Below, piece by piece: positions 50,570 through 60,999 of a DNA stretch of 64,000 nt. The position numbers and the translations under genes were made by a program. The notes under the pieces were generated by a model. That model was not told the DNA's origin, did no database searches, and was given only the letters and a program-made list of their open reading frames with translations. The stretch's first letter is position 1; each line of letters opens with the position of its first letter. Source of the DNA: Trypanosoma brucei gambiense DAL972 (lineage: Eukaryota > Euglenozoa > Kinetoplastea > Trypanosomatida > Trypanosomatidae); the NCBI RefSeq assembly GCF_000210295.1, contig NC_026744.1, forward strand, positions 186,001 to 250,000, given 5' to 3'.

Positions 50570-52634
50570 GTGTGTAGAAGTGCATCATCATTTTTGTTTA
50601 TTGATAATTCCCCTCTTTTTAAAATGTTCTGGTGGAGGGGACAACGAGCAAGGGAAGGTCATAGTGTTAAGTGATAACAATAAGTCTCTGCATTAACATG
50701 GAGCTGGGGGGATTTATATGATTACTGAAGTTGACGAGGTAGATTGAAAGGCGCAAAAGGATGTTTGGAATGAGGTAACACACACACACACACACACACA
50801 TGCGTATACGTGTATAAAAGAGGAAGTGTTATGCATGGCGCTGTTGAAGAGAAGAGAAGTTGGCGATCATTCGAAAGCAAATTGTAGAAGCGCAGGCGGA
50901 AGGTGCTGACACAACTGCCATTAGTGGGAGCAGCTTGCTTCATATTCTTATCATTGTTTCCGTTCCGCCGGTTGTGGATCACACTTCTTGCCATTCTTTC
51001 CTTGTTTTTTGTGTGCGTTCACCCCACCGTTCTACTATTATTATTATTATTATTTCCTTTTTTGAGTGTTTTATTTTATTGTTTTCTCACTTGATCTTAG
51101 AGACCCACACTTTTGCTTCCTTTGGTTTGTGTGTGTGTTTTGAAAAAAAAAAAGACCACTAGATAACTTAGTCTGCTTATGCGTGCATTAGTGTACGTGT
51201 TTGCAATCCCTTTTGATTTCGGTTTCCTTTTTTTTATTTTGTTTTGTACCACGACACCTTGCGTATTCTTCGCGAGGACTTCTTTTTTGTTGTTGTTGTT
51301 CATCCACCCCCATCAATCTCAGTGAATTTTTCTTCTGTAGCAATAACGGTGATAGAAATTATTAAACATTTTGTTTCACCGGAGTGAGACTGGAGAATGC
51401 GAAGATGGGGAAGAGGAACTTCATGTATGGTACCGGAGGGCGATGTATTCCCCAGTTGTGGGTGCGTTACAATTTCCCCTTCTCTCTTACATGCGCATTC
51501 ACTCCCCTGTTTGTTTGTGTTTATTTTTGTGTCGTGTCATTAAGTTGAGGAAGAAAAAGGAAGAGAGAAGGGAGGATGGAGGGGCAAAGCATAAATAGCA
51601 TTCGAATGGACTTTTGATGAAAGTTTGAGGAATTGTTAGATTAAGAAAAAAAAGGGGGGGAGGTACAACACAGTTGGCGAGACAGGAAAGAGTGTGAGGT
51701 GGAGGTGAAAATATAAAGTAATTAAATAAATAATTTACCAAATTGGTCTGTGAAGATGTGCTTTGCACACTAACTCCTAAGATGGCTGATTGTGTTCGAG
51801 GGTGGGTGGGGGGATAGTACCGATGCTGATAAGGAGAGAGAAACGGATGGTAATTATACGAAAACCCCAGGGAAATGGAGAATATTGCTCCTTATCTGTT
51901 GTTAGAGCGTACCGGAGGAAGCTCCGTTAAGCGGTGCTAGTGTGTATTTTTGTAGCTTGTGACGCAGATCAGCAGCGACAGTAATTAATTAAAAAAAGAA
52001 AAAAACAATGGAAAAAAGCGAGTGGAAGAGAAGAAGGGGCAGTTGTTCACTGGCGGTGAGCGAGCGTGTCTGTGCGCGAAGGCCGGTCTTGATTTCCCCT
52101 AATTCTTCTTTTTCTTTTAACAGTCACATGAAACTCCTTCTCTCTTTCTCCCTGCAAAGTGAAAAAAAAAACAAATAAACGCGACCTTTTAGACAGGCAC
52201 CGTCGGTTGCCCCCTGCGTGGTGCCTATTAACACAATATGCCATGTCGCGCTCCAAGATTTCACCTTTAGATGTTCACGAGGCTATATGAGCACTTATTC
52301 AAAATATATATTTTACACTACACAATCCTGCCCATCCTTTTTGTCGTTTTATTTTGTTTCTCCCTCATCATTTACTTTAATTTGTGTTTGAACGTCTCCC
52401 CTTTTCGACTTGTTCCACCGCCGATAGACTGTCGTGTTGCCTCCACCTGTGCACGTGGTTGGCTTACTTCGGTTACTCGATTATGTTATGCTATTTTATC
52501 TGCATATCAATTTATTTATTTTTAACCCTACAAAGCTGACGCCTTGTAGTTGCGACTGCGGTTGTTGGTTGGTGGGGGTAGCGGACCTGCTTAATAGAGG
52601 CAGCGATTTTAAAGGGAGGGGTGTGAGGCGTCTC
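50570..52634 (+). other. longest intergenic region in the window
   Basis: 2.07 kb. Contains a (CA)n run at about 50779-50800, a (TAT)n run near 51035-51052, poly-T and purine-rich stretches, and a C/T tract at 52320-52420 with AG at 52426-52427. The frame of the next gene is open from 52434 and includes ATG 52488. No separate gene seen. Confidence 0.6.
50779..50800. repeat. (CA)n microsatellite
   Basis: About eleven CA units in the 3' region of the preceding gene. Confidence 0.85.
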
Positions 52635-54197
52635 ATGTCAGTTGCGCAGCCGGTCTCGGCGTCGTCAACGCAGTCCTCCTCTTTGTCAGAATCTGTGGCA
52701 CTGCTCGTCCCTAAACAACTGCGACGGGTTTTATCGCGTGGTGGCGCCGAGGTGGTTGTCGAAAAGCGTACCGCAGGGAAGAAGCGGATGTTTGTGAACA
52801 TTCCTGACGAATATGACCGAGAGGAAGGATGCCGTCGACATGCTTCTCATGCTGATGTGCACCGGCGGGCTCTTGAAGATTTGAGGTGGGCTCGGGAGAC
52901 ACTTTGGAATGACGAACGACTCCAACCCTATTTGTATACCTCAGATCACTTGACATGGCCTCCATTGGCGCAATTGGCAAGTATGGTTAACCTGGCGTGG
53001 TCTGCGAGGGAAACAGACGCTGTGCCTGATCATTCTGCCGTCAGTGCGCTGAAAAAAGCGCTTGGTATTATTCGACATGAGCTTCTTTACACAGGTTTGC
53101 ACCCACTAAGGGAGGAGGCTCTTGCAGGGCAGCTGCTGGCGTTCACGTCAGAGGATGGCAATATCTCCGCATCTGGTAGTACATTACATGCAGTTGGTAG
53201 GTCAGAAGCACGATTCGGGGATACCGTGTGGTCCCTAGAACTGCACACTCCTTCTTTCAATATCGACGATGTGCTGCGACTCTCTCTTACTGCGCGTATG
53301 CAGAAGGCGTGCATGGACGCTCTGCCGATCGGCCTTGCACCTGCTACCGTTGGGAACACATGGTCGGCAGTTTTGGCTGCGCACCGTCAAGCGGAGGAGA
53401 GGAGTTATCCAGGGCTTTTTCACAGCGTTCCACATTGTATTACATTGTTTGATGCTGAGGCTGCACATGTGGCGCGGATGGTTAGCGAAGCCGCTATCCA
53501 GGGGCGGCGTGTGCGGTTGCGTGTTGGTGTGTACTTCACAATGGTTCAGCGAAATGAGTTGTATGTACTGTCAGGATCTTCCACTTTAGGTGACGCTACT
53601 GACGATGAGTCGGAACTCCGTACCTCATTTGAAAGGGCGACGGGACGAAGCTATAAAGTGTGCCAGTCGTCGGGACTACTCTTGCGGATTCGTGGGAAAG
53701 AGGAAATTGAAGACGCTCTTCGGCTGCGCTTCCTGGGCCCCCTGGCTTCAAAGCATGAGCTTCTTGAGACTGCAACACTTACCTCTCGTATTAGCAGTAC
53801 GCATGTTGTAGTTAAGCATAATCCATTTGTTGTGATCCACGGTCCACGTGTTGCTGAGGGGTTTCCAGAGAATGCTGCAGCTCGCTCTGAGCTATTGGGT
53901 CTGCTTTCTTCGCGTGAAAGCCCGTCTTCAAGTGGTCCCGCCCGGTTGGCTGTTGCGGAGGCCACACCGTCAACAGTTCATGCGACTTCCGTTACACTCA
54001 CCGGGGAGGACTTGCGGCAAGGCGTTGACGACGCCGTGTTGAAAACACTGTCTTCTGGACCCATGCCGAGGAGTGAATTGGCAGTACATTCGAATATGGC
54101 TCGTTTTCGTGACGCACCAAATTTCGAGGTAATGCTGAAGGACTCACTCAAGAGGATTGCTGAGTACCATGGTAGAAAGTACCGTTTGAAGGAGTGA
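52635..54197 (+). CDS. unknown protein, conserved-looking globular
   Basis: 520 residues from ATG 52635. A longer form from in-frame ATG 52488 (569 residues) would add a hydrophobic, cysteine-rich start; the shorter one is preferred because the added part looks like translated leader. Residues ~20-170 are charged and helical (VPKQLRRVLSRGGAEVVVEK; VHRRALEDLRWARETLW). The middle (about 190-400) alternates helices and strands without a recognised motif. The last ~75 residues (DLRQGVDDAVLKTL...PMPRSELAVHS...LKRIAEYHGRKYRLKE) look like a winged-helix unit, which could contact nucleic acid or another subunit. No enzyme signature is visible, and I do not recognise the family. Confidence 0.7.
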   Translation: MSVAQPVSASSTQSSSLSESVALLVPKQLRRVLSRGGAEVVVEKRTAGKKRMFVNIPDEYDREEGCRRHASHADVHRRALEDLRWARETLWNDERLQPYLYTSDHLTWPPLAQLASMVNLAWSARETDAVPDHSAVSALKKALGIIRHELLYTGLHPLREEALAGQLLAFTSEDGNISASGSTLHAVGRSEARFGDTVWSLELHTPSFNIDDVLRLSLTARMQKACMDALPIGLAPATVGNTWSAVLAAHRQAEERSYPGLFHSVPHCITLFDAEAAHVARMVSEAAIQGRRVRLRVGVYFTMVQRNELYVLSGSSTLGDATDDESELRTSFERATGRSYKVCQSSGLLLRIRGKEEIEDALRLRFLGPLASKHELLETATLTSRISSTHVVVKHNPFVVIHGPRVAEGFPENAAARSELLGLLSSRESPSSSGPARLAVAEATPSTVHATSVTLTGEDLRQGVDDAVLKTLSSGPMPRSELAVHSNMARFRDAPNFEVMLKDSLKRIAEYHGRKYRLKE

Positions 54198-54861
54198 GCT
54201 TTTATTGCAGTGGTAATAAAAGCGGGTGCTGAAAACCAAAAAAAGATATCAGTAGGAATTGAGGGCCTCACTAGGCATTCCCCTCAGCCGCTTGATTGCC
54301 AACCATCTTCGTGACATTGCGGTGACGCGACGAAAATAACGGCGTTGTAGGGTTGCCGGTGAGGTGGCCATCCCCTCCACCCTGTAAATGAAATGAGCCC
54401 AGTACGGTCGGCTGCCGTTTCCACTTCACAACACTCTTGTAGGGGAGGGGACAAAGCTGATTATCCTTTTTCTCCAGTAAGATGCACACCTTTTTCGCCT
54501 CGGTCTCTTTTTCCTCTTTCCTTTTACTCGCCCTTGCTGTTATCGTGCCCCTCTGGTTGTGCTTTGATATGGTTGTGTAGTTTTTTTTTTTTTTGCATGT
54601 ATGCATATATATATATATATATTCGTTGTTCTCTTCTTTTTGTGCCCTACCGCTAAACTCTGAAGTAATCCCCCCTTCCGTATTTGTGGCACGTAATACC
54701 CCTCGTTGCTGTGGAATTCAAGAAAAAAAGAGGGATACGGGATTCGTTTGTTTGCGTGTGCCTCTGTTTTGGCTTCCCCTCCTTTAACACTTCCCCTTCC
54801 AAGCGGCAAGGAAGTGAGGCAGTTGGGGAGGTGTGTGAAGTGAGACGTACTCTTGTAGCAA
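54198..54861 (+). other. intergenic region with TA repeat and splice tract
   Basis: Contains poly-T near 54582-54594, a TA run at 54605-54621 and a C/T tract at 54765-54800 ending at AG 54802-54803 (5' UTR about 58 bases for RPF1). No gene seen. Confidence 0.6.
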
Positions 54862-55857
54862 ATGGGAAAAGGTGCGCGCACTAAACGTAGCGCCGGGCCT
54901 GTAGTGAAGAGGCAGCGGCATGAGGTTAGGCACCGTGCGACTGAGGTTGACCCGGCGTTAGTGGAACGATATCGTAGTACGCGACAACCGGTAAAAAAGA
55001 GTCAGTTGTTTGAGGAACTGAGGGAACAAACAAAAGATGCGAAACGGTTCCGACGTGAGGCACGTGAGAGGGAGCGGAAGGTTCTCAAGGAGAACGCCCC
55101 TGCGAAGCCGATTCCCAAAACAAAGGAGCGTATGCGGCTCCCCGACGTCACGTTTGTGGAGGATAAAAATGATGCTGAGATTTTGCGTGATGAGGCGGAT
55201 GATGAATTTGCGTCGTACTTTAAGGAAGGCCGCAAGCCGAAGATTCTCATTACAACCGGTGAGCACCCGTGTTTTCGAACCAAATTGTTTGTCAAGGAGG
55301 CGCTCTGGTTGTTTCCTAATTCCATCTACCGACCACGTAAGAAATACAACTTGAAGGAGATTACTCAGTTTTGTATCAACCGTGAATTCACGGATTTGAT
55401 AGTTGTGACTGATCGTCTGAAAGAACCTTACAATCTAATCATTTCACACTTACCTGAGGGACCCACGGCAATGTTTCGGGTATCAAACTTCATGACACAC
55501 GCGCAGTTGAAAGATCCAGCACCGCGAACGGAGCACTATCCCGAACTTATTTTCAAGAACTTTGACACGCGATTGGGTCGTCGTATCAACCGCCTCTTAG
55601 AATGTTTGTTCCCGGCAACGCGTGACTACGAGGGTCGTGCTGTGGCGACCTTTCACAATCAGCGTGATTACATATTTATGCGTACCCACCGTTACATCTT
55701 TGACAGTTTAGATGCCGTGCGCATTCAGGAAATGGGGCCACGCTTTACTCTTAGGCTTCTGTCGTTGCAGTCCGGAACATTTGACACACAGTTCGGGGAG
55801 TACGAGTGGTTCCGCAAGAAGGAACATGATGACGACAAGCTGGAGTGGTACCTCTAA
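54862..55857 (+). CDS. RPF1: ribosome production factor 1 (Brix-domain protein)
   Basis: 331 residues. A basic N-terminal arm of about 100 residues (KRSAGPVVKRQRHEVRHR) is typical of nucleolar assembly factors. The Brix domain covers about 120-310. It begins PKILITTGEHPCFRTK, continues FTDLIVVTDRLKEPYNLIISHLPEGPTA, then PELIFKNFDTRLGRRINR, and ends with VATFHNQRDYIFMRTHRY and GPRFTLRLLSLQ...GEYEW. This block order and the FHNQRDYIF motif fit RPF1 rather than BRX1, IMP4, RPF2 or SSF1. In yeast, Rpf1 is needed for 27S pre-rRNA processing and early 60S assembly. The start is supported by an upstream tract/AG. Confidence 0.95.
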   Translation: MGKGARTKRSAGPVVKRQRHEVRHRATEVDPALVERYRSTRQPVKKSQLFEELREQTKDAKRFRREARERERKVLKENAPAKPIPKTKERMRLPDVTFVEDKNDAEILRDEADDEFASYFKEGRKPKILITTGEHPCFRTKLFVKEALWLFPNSIYRPRKKYNLKEITQFCINREFTDLIVVTDRLKEPYNLIISHLPEGPTAMFRVSNFMTHAQLKDPAPRTEHYPELIFKNFDTRLGRRINRLLECLFPATRDYEGRAVATFHNQRDYIFMRTHRYIFDSLDAVRIQEMGPRFTLRLLSLQSGTFDTQFGEYEWFRKKEHDDDKLEWYL

Positions 55858-56380
55858 GGACTTGGTATGACAGGGCGACATCTTTATTGTGTGTGCGTGG
55901 AAGGGTCACTGCCATCACGAGTAAATATATTAATGAGGGTTTGGTGGGTGAGGGGCGTCGCGGTAAGGGGCTTGCAGCGGTGGAACAGTATCCCTCCTCC
56001 CCCCCCCCCAAAAAAAGAAAAATAACTGCATCTCCCTTTGACATTGAGTGTGCACAGCGGGTCTCTGTTTGTTTGCATGAACCGGAGTTCCTCCTTTCAA
56101 CGAGCACTTTCGACCGGTTTGATGCTTCTTCACGTACCCTTCTGCTATATATATATATATATATATATTTAGTTGCAGCACACACCAACCCGAAGCCACA
56201 CATGTTGTACACATCGCTTGAATAACCAGTTACGGTTTACTAAAAGCCCCCTTATGCTATTCATTTTTGTTTTCTGCTACAACTGTTGTTGCTCACTCCC
56301 GATTAACACGGTTTTCTTCCACATGTAGAACGAGAGGAGGCACTGAGGAGGAGGGTTTCCTGAAAGGAAGGTGATTCACT
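55858..56380 (+). other. intergenic region with TA repeat and splice signal
   Basis: A TA run lies at 56147-56168. A tract at about 56250-56320 ends at AG 56327-56328, leaving a 5' UTR of about 52 bases for vasohibin. No gene seen. Confidence 0.65.
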
Positions 56381-57844
56381 ATGTATTCTTCAGACAGGGT
56401 TCGGACCGTCATGGAGCAGCTCGCTTCTATGAATCCATACACGAACGCAAAAAGTTTACCCGAAGTCCCGCGTCCCGACGAGTTATCGATTCCACGGAAG
56501 CTTTCTTCACGCCTTCAGATTCCGTATGTTCAGAATATACTCAACTCACTTTCGTACAATTTTCTTCCTAATACATTTTTTTGTCTTGAGAAACACCGGT
56601 CGCTGCAGAGCATTCTTTTTACCTCGAAAGAAATCCTCGCAGAGGCGCTTCCGATCCGTTGCCTTGAAGCTACATTTGTGGGACTCTATCTCACACAGGA
56701 TCTGAAGGATGTTGACCGCATTCCCCTTTCGTTTAAATCGCGTGCGAAGGGGCGTGCATATCATCATATTGTTCTCGTAATACGCTGCAATTCCATGTAC
56801 GGGGCGGTGGGACTTAGTCGGAAGTCCACACTTATGGACAAACCCCTAATTTACAATGGTCTTTACCAACTAATTATGGAGTACAAAAAGCAATACGAGG
56901 CAATAGGACACGAACTGGTGGACTTCAAGTTGGGATTATGTGTCAATCATAAGCGAGATTCGCGGAAAGCCCCGTGCTGGCGCTACATAGCGGTTAAACT
57001 TGGTAGGTCGACCGCTCCTTCGACTTCCACATCTCCACGCCCACAGGAACAGCAAGAAGAGGCAAGTACGAATGAGGTCGATGTATCACTTATATCTAAT
57101 AGTGGGGGTTGTAGCTGTGGGGACGGCATTGAAAAAATGTTGAAATGTTATTCAGATTTGCTTTGTAGGCTCTCAGAAGAATATGACAACCTTCTGACAT
57201 CCTATTCACGTGGAGCATCGAACAATAATCAACAGGTGTGCTTGAAAGACCTACACGACATGGATAATAGCTCCGCAAAGGTGGAGAATAGGAGAAGGTT
57301 GGAGGAGCTACGTCAGGGTCGCTCGCCCTGCGGTTCTGTTGGAACGCGGTGCAAGAAACGCAGCGCGTCCCGGTCGGTTTCGAAGAAGCGCGCGGTATCC
57401 CAAAATGATGTACCGTCGACAGATAGGTCAAGGGTGGTTAGGCTTTCTTCCGCAGTTGCTACCAAGAAAACTGCTCGAAGAGAAAAGGCTGCTGCTGCAA
57501 ACTATCGACAGCCCGCAGCGTCTGACCTTAAACAACCCCGTGAGTTTTTGTCTGCGTCAGGCGAGAAAGGTGATGGCCAGTTACCGCACGTTTCCAGGGG
57601 CACTAATGGCAATATATCCCCAGAGCGAGCGTGCCGGGCGGCAGAGGAAGGGTGTGCTGCGAACCCTGGGGAAGAGGTTACGGGAGAGCGTCAGAGTGTG
57701 CGTAATCCACTCTTATCTCTGGCACTCCCACTGTTGGATTCGAAAGGTGGTGAGTTAGGCCTGACAACTTGCCAGGCAACTGACCGCTGGATGTTGCCAA
57801 ATTCAGCAAAGGGTGCCAATGTTAACGATGTGGGCCGATCGTAG
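56381..57844 (+). CDS. VASH: vasohibin-type tubulin tyrosine carboxypeptidase
   Basis: 487 residues. Vasohibins remove the C-terminal tyrosine of alpha-tubulin. The transglutaminase-like Cys-His-Ser triad is visible: Cys94 in LPIRCLEATFVGLYLT, His129 in AYHHIVLV and Ser146 in GAVGLSRKSTLM. The spacing (35 and 17 residues) equals that of the human VASH1 triad as I recall it (C169, H204, S221). The core ends at about 215. The remaining ~270 residues are basic, S/T-rich and disordered (KKRSASRSVSKKRAVS), with a short predicted helix at about 250-275 around a cysteine-rich patch (GGCSCGDG). That tail is absent from animal vasohibins and may bind microtubules or a partner replacing SVBP. No SVBP-like gene is seen in the window. 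Confidence 0.93.
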   Translation: MYSSDRVRTVMEQLASMNPYTNAKSLPEVPRPDELSIPRKLSSRLQIPYVQNILNSLSYNFLPNTFFCLEKHRSLQSILFTSKEILAEALPIRCLEATFVGLYLTQDLKDVDRIPLSFKSRAKGRAYHHIVLVIRCNSMYGAVGLSRKSTLMDKPLIYNGLYQLIMEYKKQYEAIGHELVDFKLGLCVNHKRDSRKAPCWRYIAVKLGRSTAPSTSTSPRPQEQQEEASTNEVDVSLISNSGGCSCGDGIEKMLKCYSDLLCRLSEEYDNLLTSYSRGASNNNQQVCLKDLHDMDNSSAKVENRRRLEELRQGRSPCGSVGTRCKKRSASRSVSKKRAVSQNDVPSTDRSRVVRLSSAVATKKTARREKAAAANYRQPAASDLKQPREFLSASGEKGDGQLPHVSRGTNGNISPERACRAAEEGCAANPGEEVTGERQSVRNPLLSLALPLLDSKGGELGLTTCQATDRWMLPNSAKGANVNDVGRS

Positions 57845-58944
57845 TTTTGTGTTTGTGATCACTCCCAGCGGCAAAGGGTGTGTGTGTGTGTGTGCGAGGT
57901 GTGCGTGTAGAATGTCCTCTTGATTCTCTTCATTTCATCGTTTACACTTCTTTTCTGCTTTGTATCTTTAATTATGATAGGCGACGGCAGAGGATTAACG
58001 GCCTGATGGGTGTTGTGGTGCCAGTTCTTAGAGGAGGGGTTGTTTACATGGTCGTTTTTTTTTTTTTTTGGACGTTTGGCGGAGAAACTCCCAATCAGAG
58101 GAATGTATGGATGGACGCGGCCTGTATTTTATGTGATGCGGGTACCGGATTACCTTCTTGCATCTTCTTCGTATTTTTCTGAAGGTCTTAGGGGACCGCC
58201 GAGTCGTTTGTACCTTTTTATTTTTATATGTTAACTCCGTGTTATGTCAAGTCTTTACCTTTCGAACACTTCGTCATTCTTTTTTTCTTTTTTTCACTGA
58301 TAACCCAATTATCATTCTGCTTAACGGCGCTCCTCGGCTCCACTCCTCGTTTTGCTTTCGTCCACCTCTCCTTTCGCTTCCTTTTTAGTTTGTTTGAGTT
58401 CACCGTCAGGAGCTTACCGCTGTGGTGGAGGGGCGGAACTGCAGTGGAAGAAACTTGATAGCACTGTCCTATTAGTGAATACTAAATTATTGTTTTTACC
58501 TCGTATTCGAAAAAAAAAAGGTATGAGGAACGTGGGTTACCTTGGAGACATGTGAGGACGCAATGAAGTGAAGCACGATCCCAAGAAATGATGAATAAGG
58601 GATGAATAAAAACGCCTGGAGTAAGGGGTTTATCACCTGCTGCTGTTTCACTCTCTTCAAGCGGTAGGGTTTTTTTTCTTTTTACTCTTACCTCTTGTTG
58701 TTCCTTCTTCAATGTGCCGTCCAACTGATTCCACACCACGTGCATGGGACTTTGCATTTATCATGCATCTCCTTTTAAATTTCCCTCACGTTGTGGTTCT
58801 CTTTCCCTTCTTCTTTGTTGTGTTGTGTTGTGCCCATCTTCCTTTGTTACTAAGTTGATCAGCGTCTTTTTTCTTTTTGTGTTTTTTTTGTGTGTGTGTG
58901 TTTAGTCGTTACCGCAACTGCCTGGTTGTACAAGACACCGGTGA
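57845..58944 (+). other. intergenic region, vasohibin to ABC transporter
   Basis: 1.1 kb, T-rich, with a (GT)n run just after the vasohibin stop and several poly-T blocks. No gene seen. Confidence 0.65.
58865..58905 (+). promoter_or_regulatory. predicted trans-splice acceptor for the ABC transporter
   Basis: A long T/GT tract ends in TTTAG, with AG at 58904-58905, giving a 5' UTR of about 39 bases. Confidence 0.6.
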
Positions 58945-60999
58945 ATGACAACGCATTGGGTTCGTGACTATGGGGCAATAGTGACTAGTGCGGCAACGTT
59001 CTTTCTATGTGCTTCGTATCAGAGAGTACTTCTGCGTCATAGCGATGCTTTAATCCCCAGCGAAAAGAAGGAAAAAGGAGGAGCGACATCGTCGTTCTTT
59101 CGTGAGTTCATGCAGGTTGCCAGAATAGCACTACCCACTGTTTGGTGCAAGGAAGCTTTGGGTACTTTTGTTTTTGTCTTACTCTTCTTTGTTTTGGCGG
59201 TGATTCGGGCACTAACGTCCGAAGCAAACGGCAGGGTGTTGAAGTCGATGACGGAGGGGACGGGTGGAACCCGTCTGCGCAACTTCACGCACACCTTACT
59301 TCTTCGTACGGCGCTTCACTTGTTGTCGTCTGTTTGTAGCAGTTGTGTGGAGCACCTTCGAACATGGTTGATAGGTTGCTACCGTGTGAGACTTAGTAAA
59401 CACTTTCAAGAGCGGTATTACAGCCAGCTTGTGTTTTACAGAGCCGCTGTGATAGATAAGCGGCTGGAGGCAGTGGACTCGGTAGTCACGACGTATTGCG
59501 CTGAATTTGCCGAACATTTTACGGAACTCCCCTATTACTTCGTGCTTCCGGCACTCGGTTCTGCTACATCTATGGTCGCCCTCATACGACGGGTTGGTGC
59601 CGGTGCATCTGCGGCTGCGTGTGGTTTAGTTTTGGCGTCTGTCCTTCTGATGAAGAAGTTTTCACCGCCTTTTGGGAAAATATACGCGTCTCTGCTGTCA
59701 AAGGAGGATGCTTACAGAAGAATGCTTTCAAATAGTTTGAGTAATGTAGAAAACATTGCTTTGCACAGGGGTGGTGAACACACTAGGAAGAAGCTTGACA
59801 CCCAACTCGGCGTGCTGAAGGGTTATCTCGATCATTTTGCGCTCTCCCGTGGACACTTTAACCTCCTTGAACTGTCTTTTGCAACGACGCTGCGCAATAT
59901 TGCTAGCATTATTGTCTTTGGTGATGCACTGCGAAAAGAGAACAAATCCACGAGTGATATTTATGTGGAGTTGCTGTACTTGAGGGATCTCAGTAAAAGT
60001 GTGACAGACGTTGTGTCAAACTTCCGTGAGATCTCTCACTTATCAACCTATACGCTAAAACTTGCGGAGTTTGACAGGATACTGAAGGATATTGAGGGGG
60101 ACACATGCGATACGTTTCCGTGTGTGGCGAGCATACCAGATGTTGGAACGGTTGTTCCAACAGTCGTTTCTCCTAGCGTACCCATTGCCGGGGCCTTGAG
60201 CTTTCCACTTTTTACCTTTACCAATGTGAAGCTGAAAACCCCAACTGGTCACGTGCTTTTCGAGAACTTGAATCTTACCATCCAAAACGATCAGGATTGG
60301 GTGATTACAGGAAACAATGGGTCAGGTAAGACGTCACTTCTCCGTCTCATATCTGGTCTCTGGCGGGCCTGCGAAGGAGACATTACAATGAGCAGCTGTG
60401 TGAAGTTGTTGTTCGCCCCGCAGGAAAGTTACGTGGTGCCCCATTGCACGCTCGTGGAGCAGATTCTTTACCCCAAGATTATAACATCTCTGAATGAGGG
60501 GGACATTGCATGTATAAAGGAAGCCATTAGTCTCGCCGGTGCCGAGTCTGTTGTTGAGGTGCTCGGCGGCTTTGAGAGTCCGGCAGTGGGCTGCGATCTT
60601 TCAAACGTTGATGAAACCTACGATTGGTCTTCCCTGAGCGGTGGGCAGAAACAACGTGTTAATATGGCCCGTGTGTTCTACCAAGTCTTGCAAGCGGACC
60701 GGAGTCGGGAAATCCCGGTGGTGTTGTTGGATGAGGCTACATCTATGATGGATGACACGGAAGAGAAAGTGATGCTTAACTTACGGAAACTCAATGCGCG
60801 CATGATATCTGTCACGCATCGTGAACAAGTTGTTAAGCACCACACGCACGTGTTGAGAGCCCTTCCTGGTGGTCGTTGGATGACAACCAAAGTAACCCAA
60901 TATATTAGCAGTGACGATGTTGTAACGCAAGGAATCTCTTCGGTTGGTGGGTCCTCCAATGCCGAAGGTGTGGGAGTTGATTTGCACAGGGGTTTCTAA
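58945..60999 (+). CDS. GAT2: glycosomal half-ABC transporter, ABCD type (GAT2-like)
   Basis: 684 residues. It has one membrane domain (about 1-350) and one nucleotide-binding domain (about 425-640), the half-transporter layout of peroxisomal ABCD proteins, which dimerise to import acyl-CoAs or related substrates. The EAA-like motif of the family is at about 265-285 (NSLSNVENIALHRGG). Walker A GNNGSGKTS starts at 456, the signature LSGGQKQR at 564, and Walker B VVLLDEATS at about 593, with a switch histidine in SVTHRE. The C-terminal ~45 residues are a polar tail. Trypanosomes have three such glycosomal proteins (GAT1-3). The GAT2 name rests on recalled gene order, not on alignment, so the paralogue number is less sure than the family. 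Confidence 0.88.
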   Translation: MTTHWVRDYGAIVTSAATFFLCASYQRVLLRHSDALIPSEKKEKGGATSSFFREFMQVARIALPTVWCKEALGTFVFVLLFFVLAVIRALTSEANGRVLKSMTEGTGGTRLRNFTHTLLLRTALHLLSSVCSSCVEHLRTWLIGCYRVRLSKHFQERYYSQLVFYRAAVIDKRLEAVDSVVTTYCAEFAEHFTELPYYFVLPALGSATSMVALIRRVGAGASAAACGLVLASVLLMKKFSPPFGKIYASLLSKEDAYRRMLSNSLSNVENIALHRGGEHTRKKLDTQLGVLKGYLDHFALSRGHFNLLELSFATTLRNIASIIVFGDALRKENKSTSDIYVELLYLRDLSKSVTDVVSNFREISHLSTYTLKLAEFDRILKDIEGDTCDTFPCVASIPDVGTVVPTVVSPSVPIAGALSFPLFTFTNVKLKTPTGHVLFENLNLTIQNDQDWVITGNNGSGKTSLLRLISGLWRACEGDITMSSCVKLLFAPQESYVVPHCTLVEQILYPKIITSLNEGDIACIKEAISLAGAESVVEVLGGFESPAVGCDLSNVDETYDWSSLSGGQKQRVNMARVFYQVLQADRSREIPVVLLDEATSMMDDTEEKVMLNLRKLNARMISVTHREQVVKHHTHVLRALPGGRWMTTKVTQYISSDDVVTQGISSVGGSSNAEGVGVDLHRGF

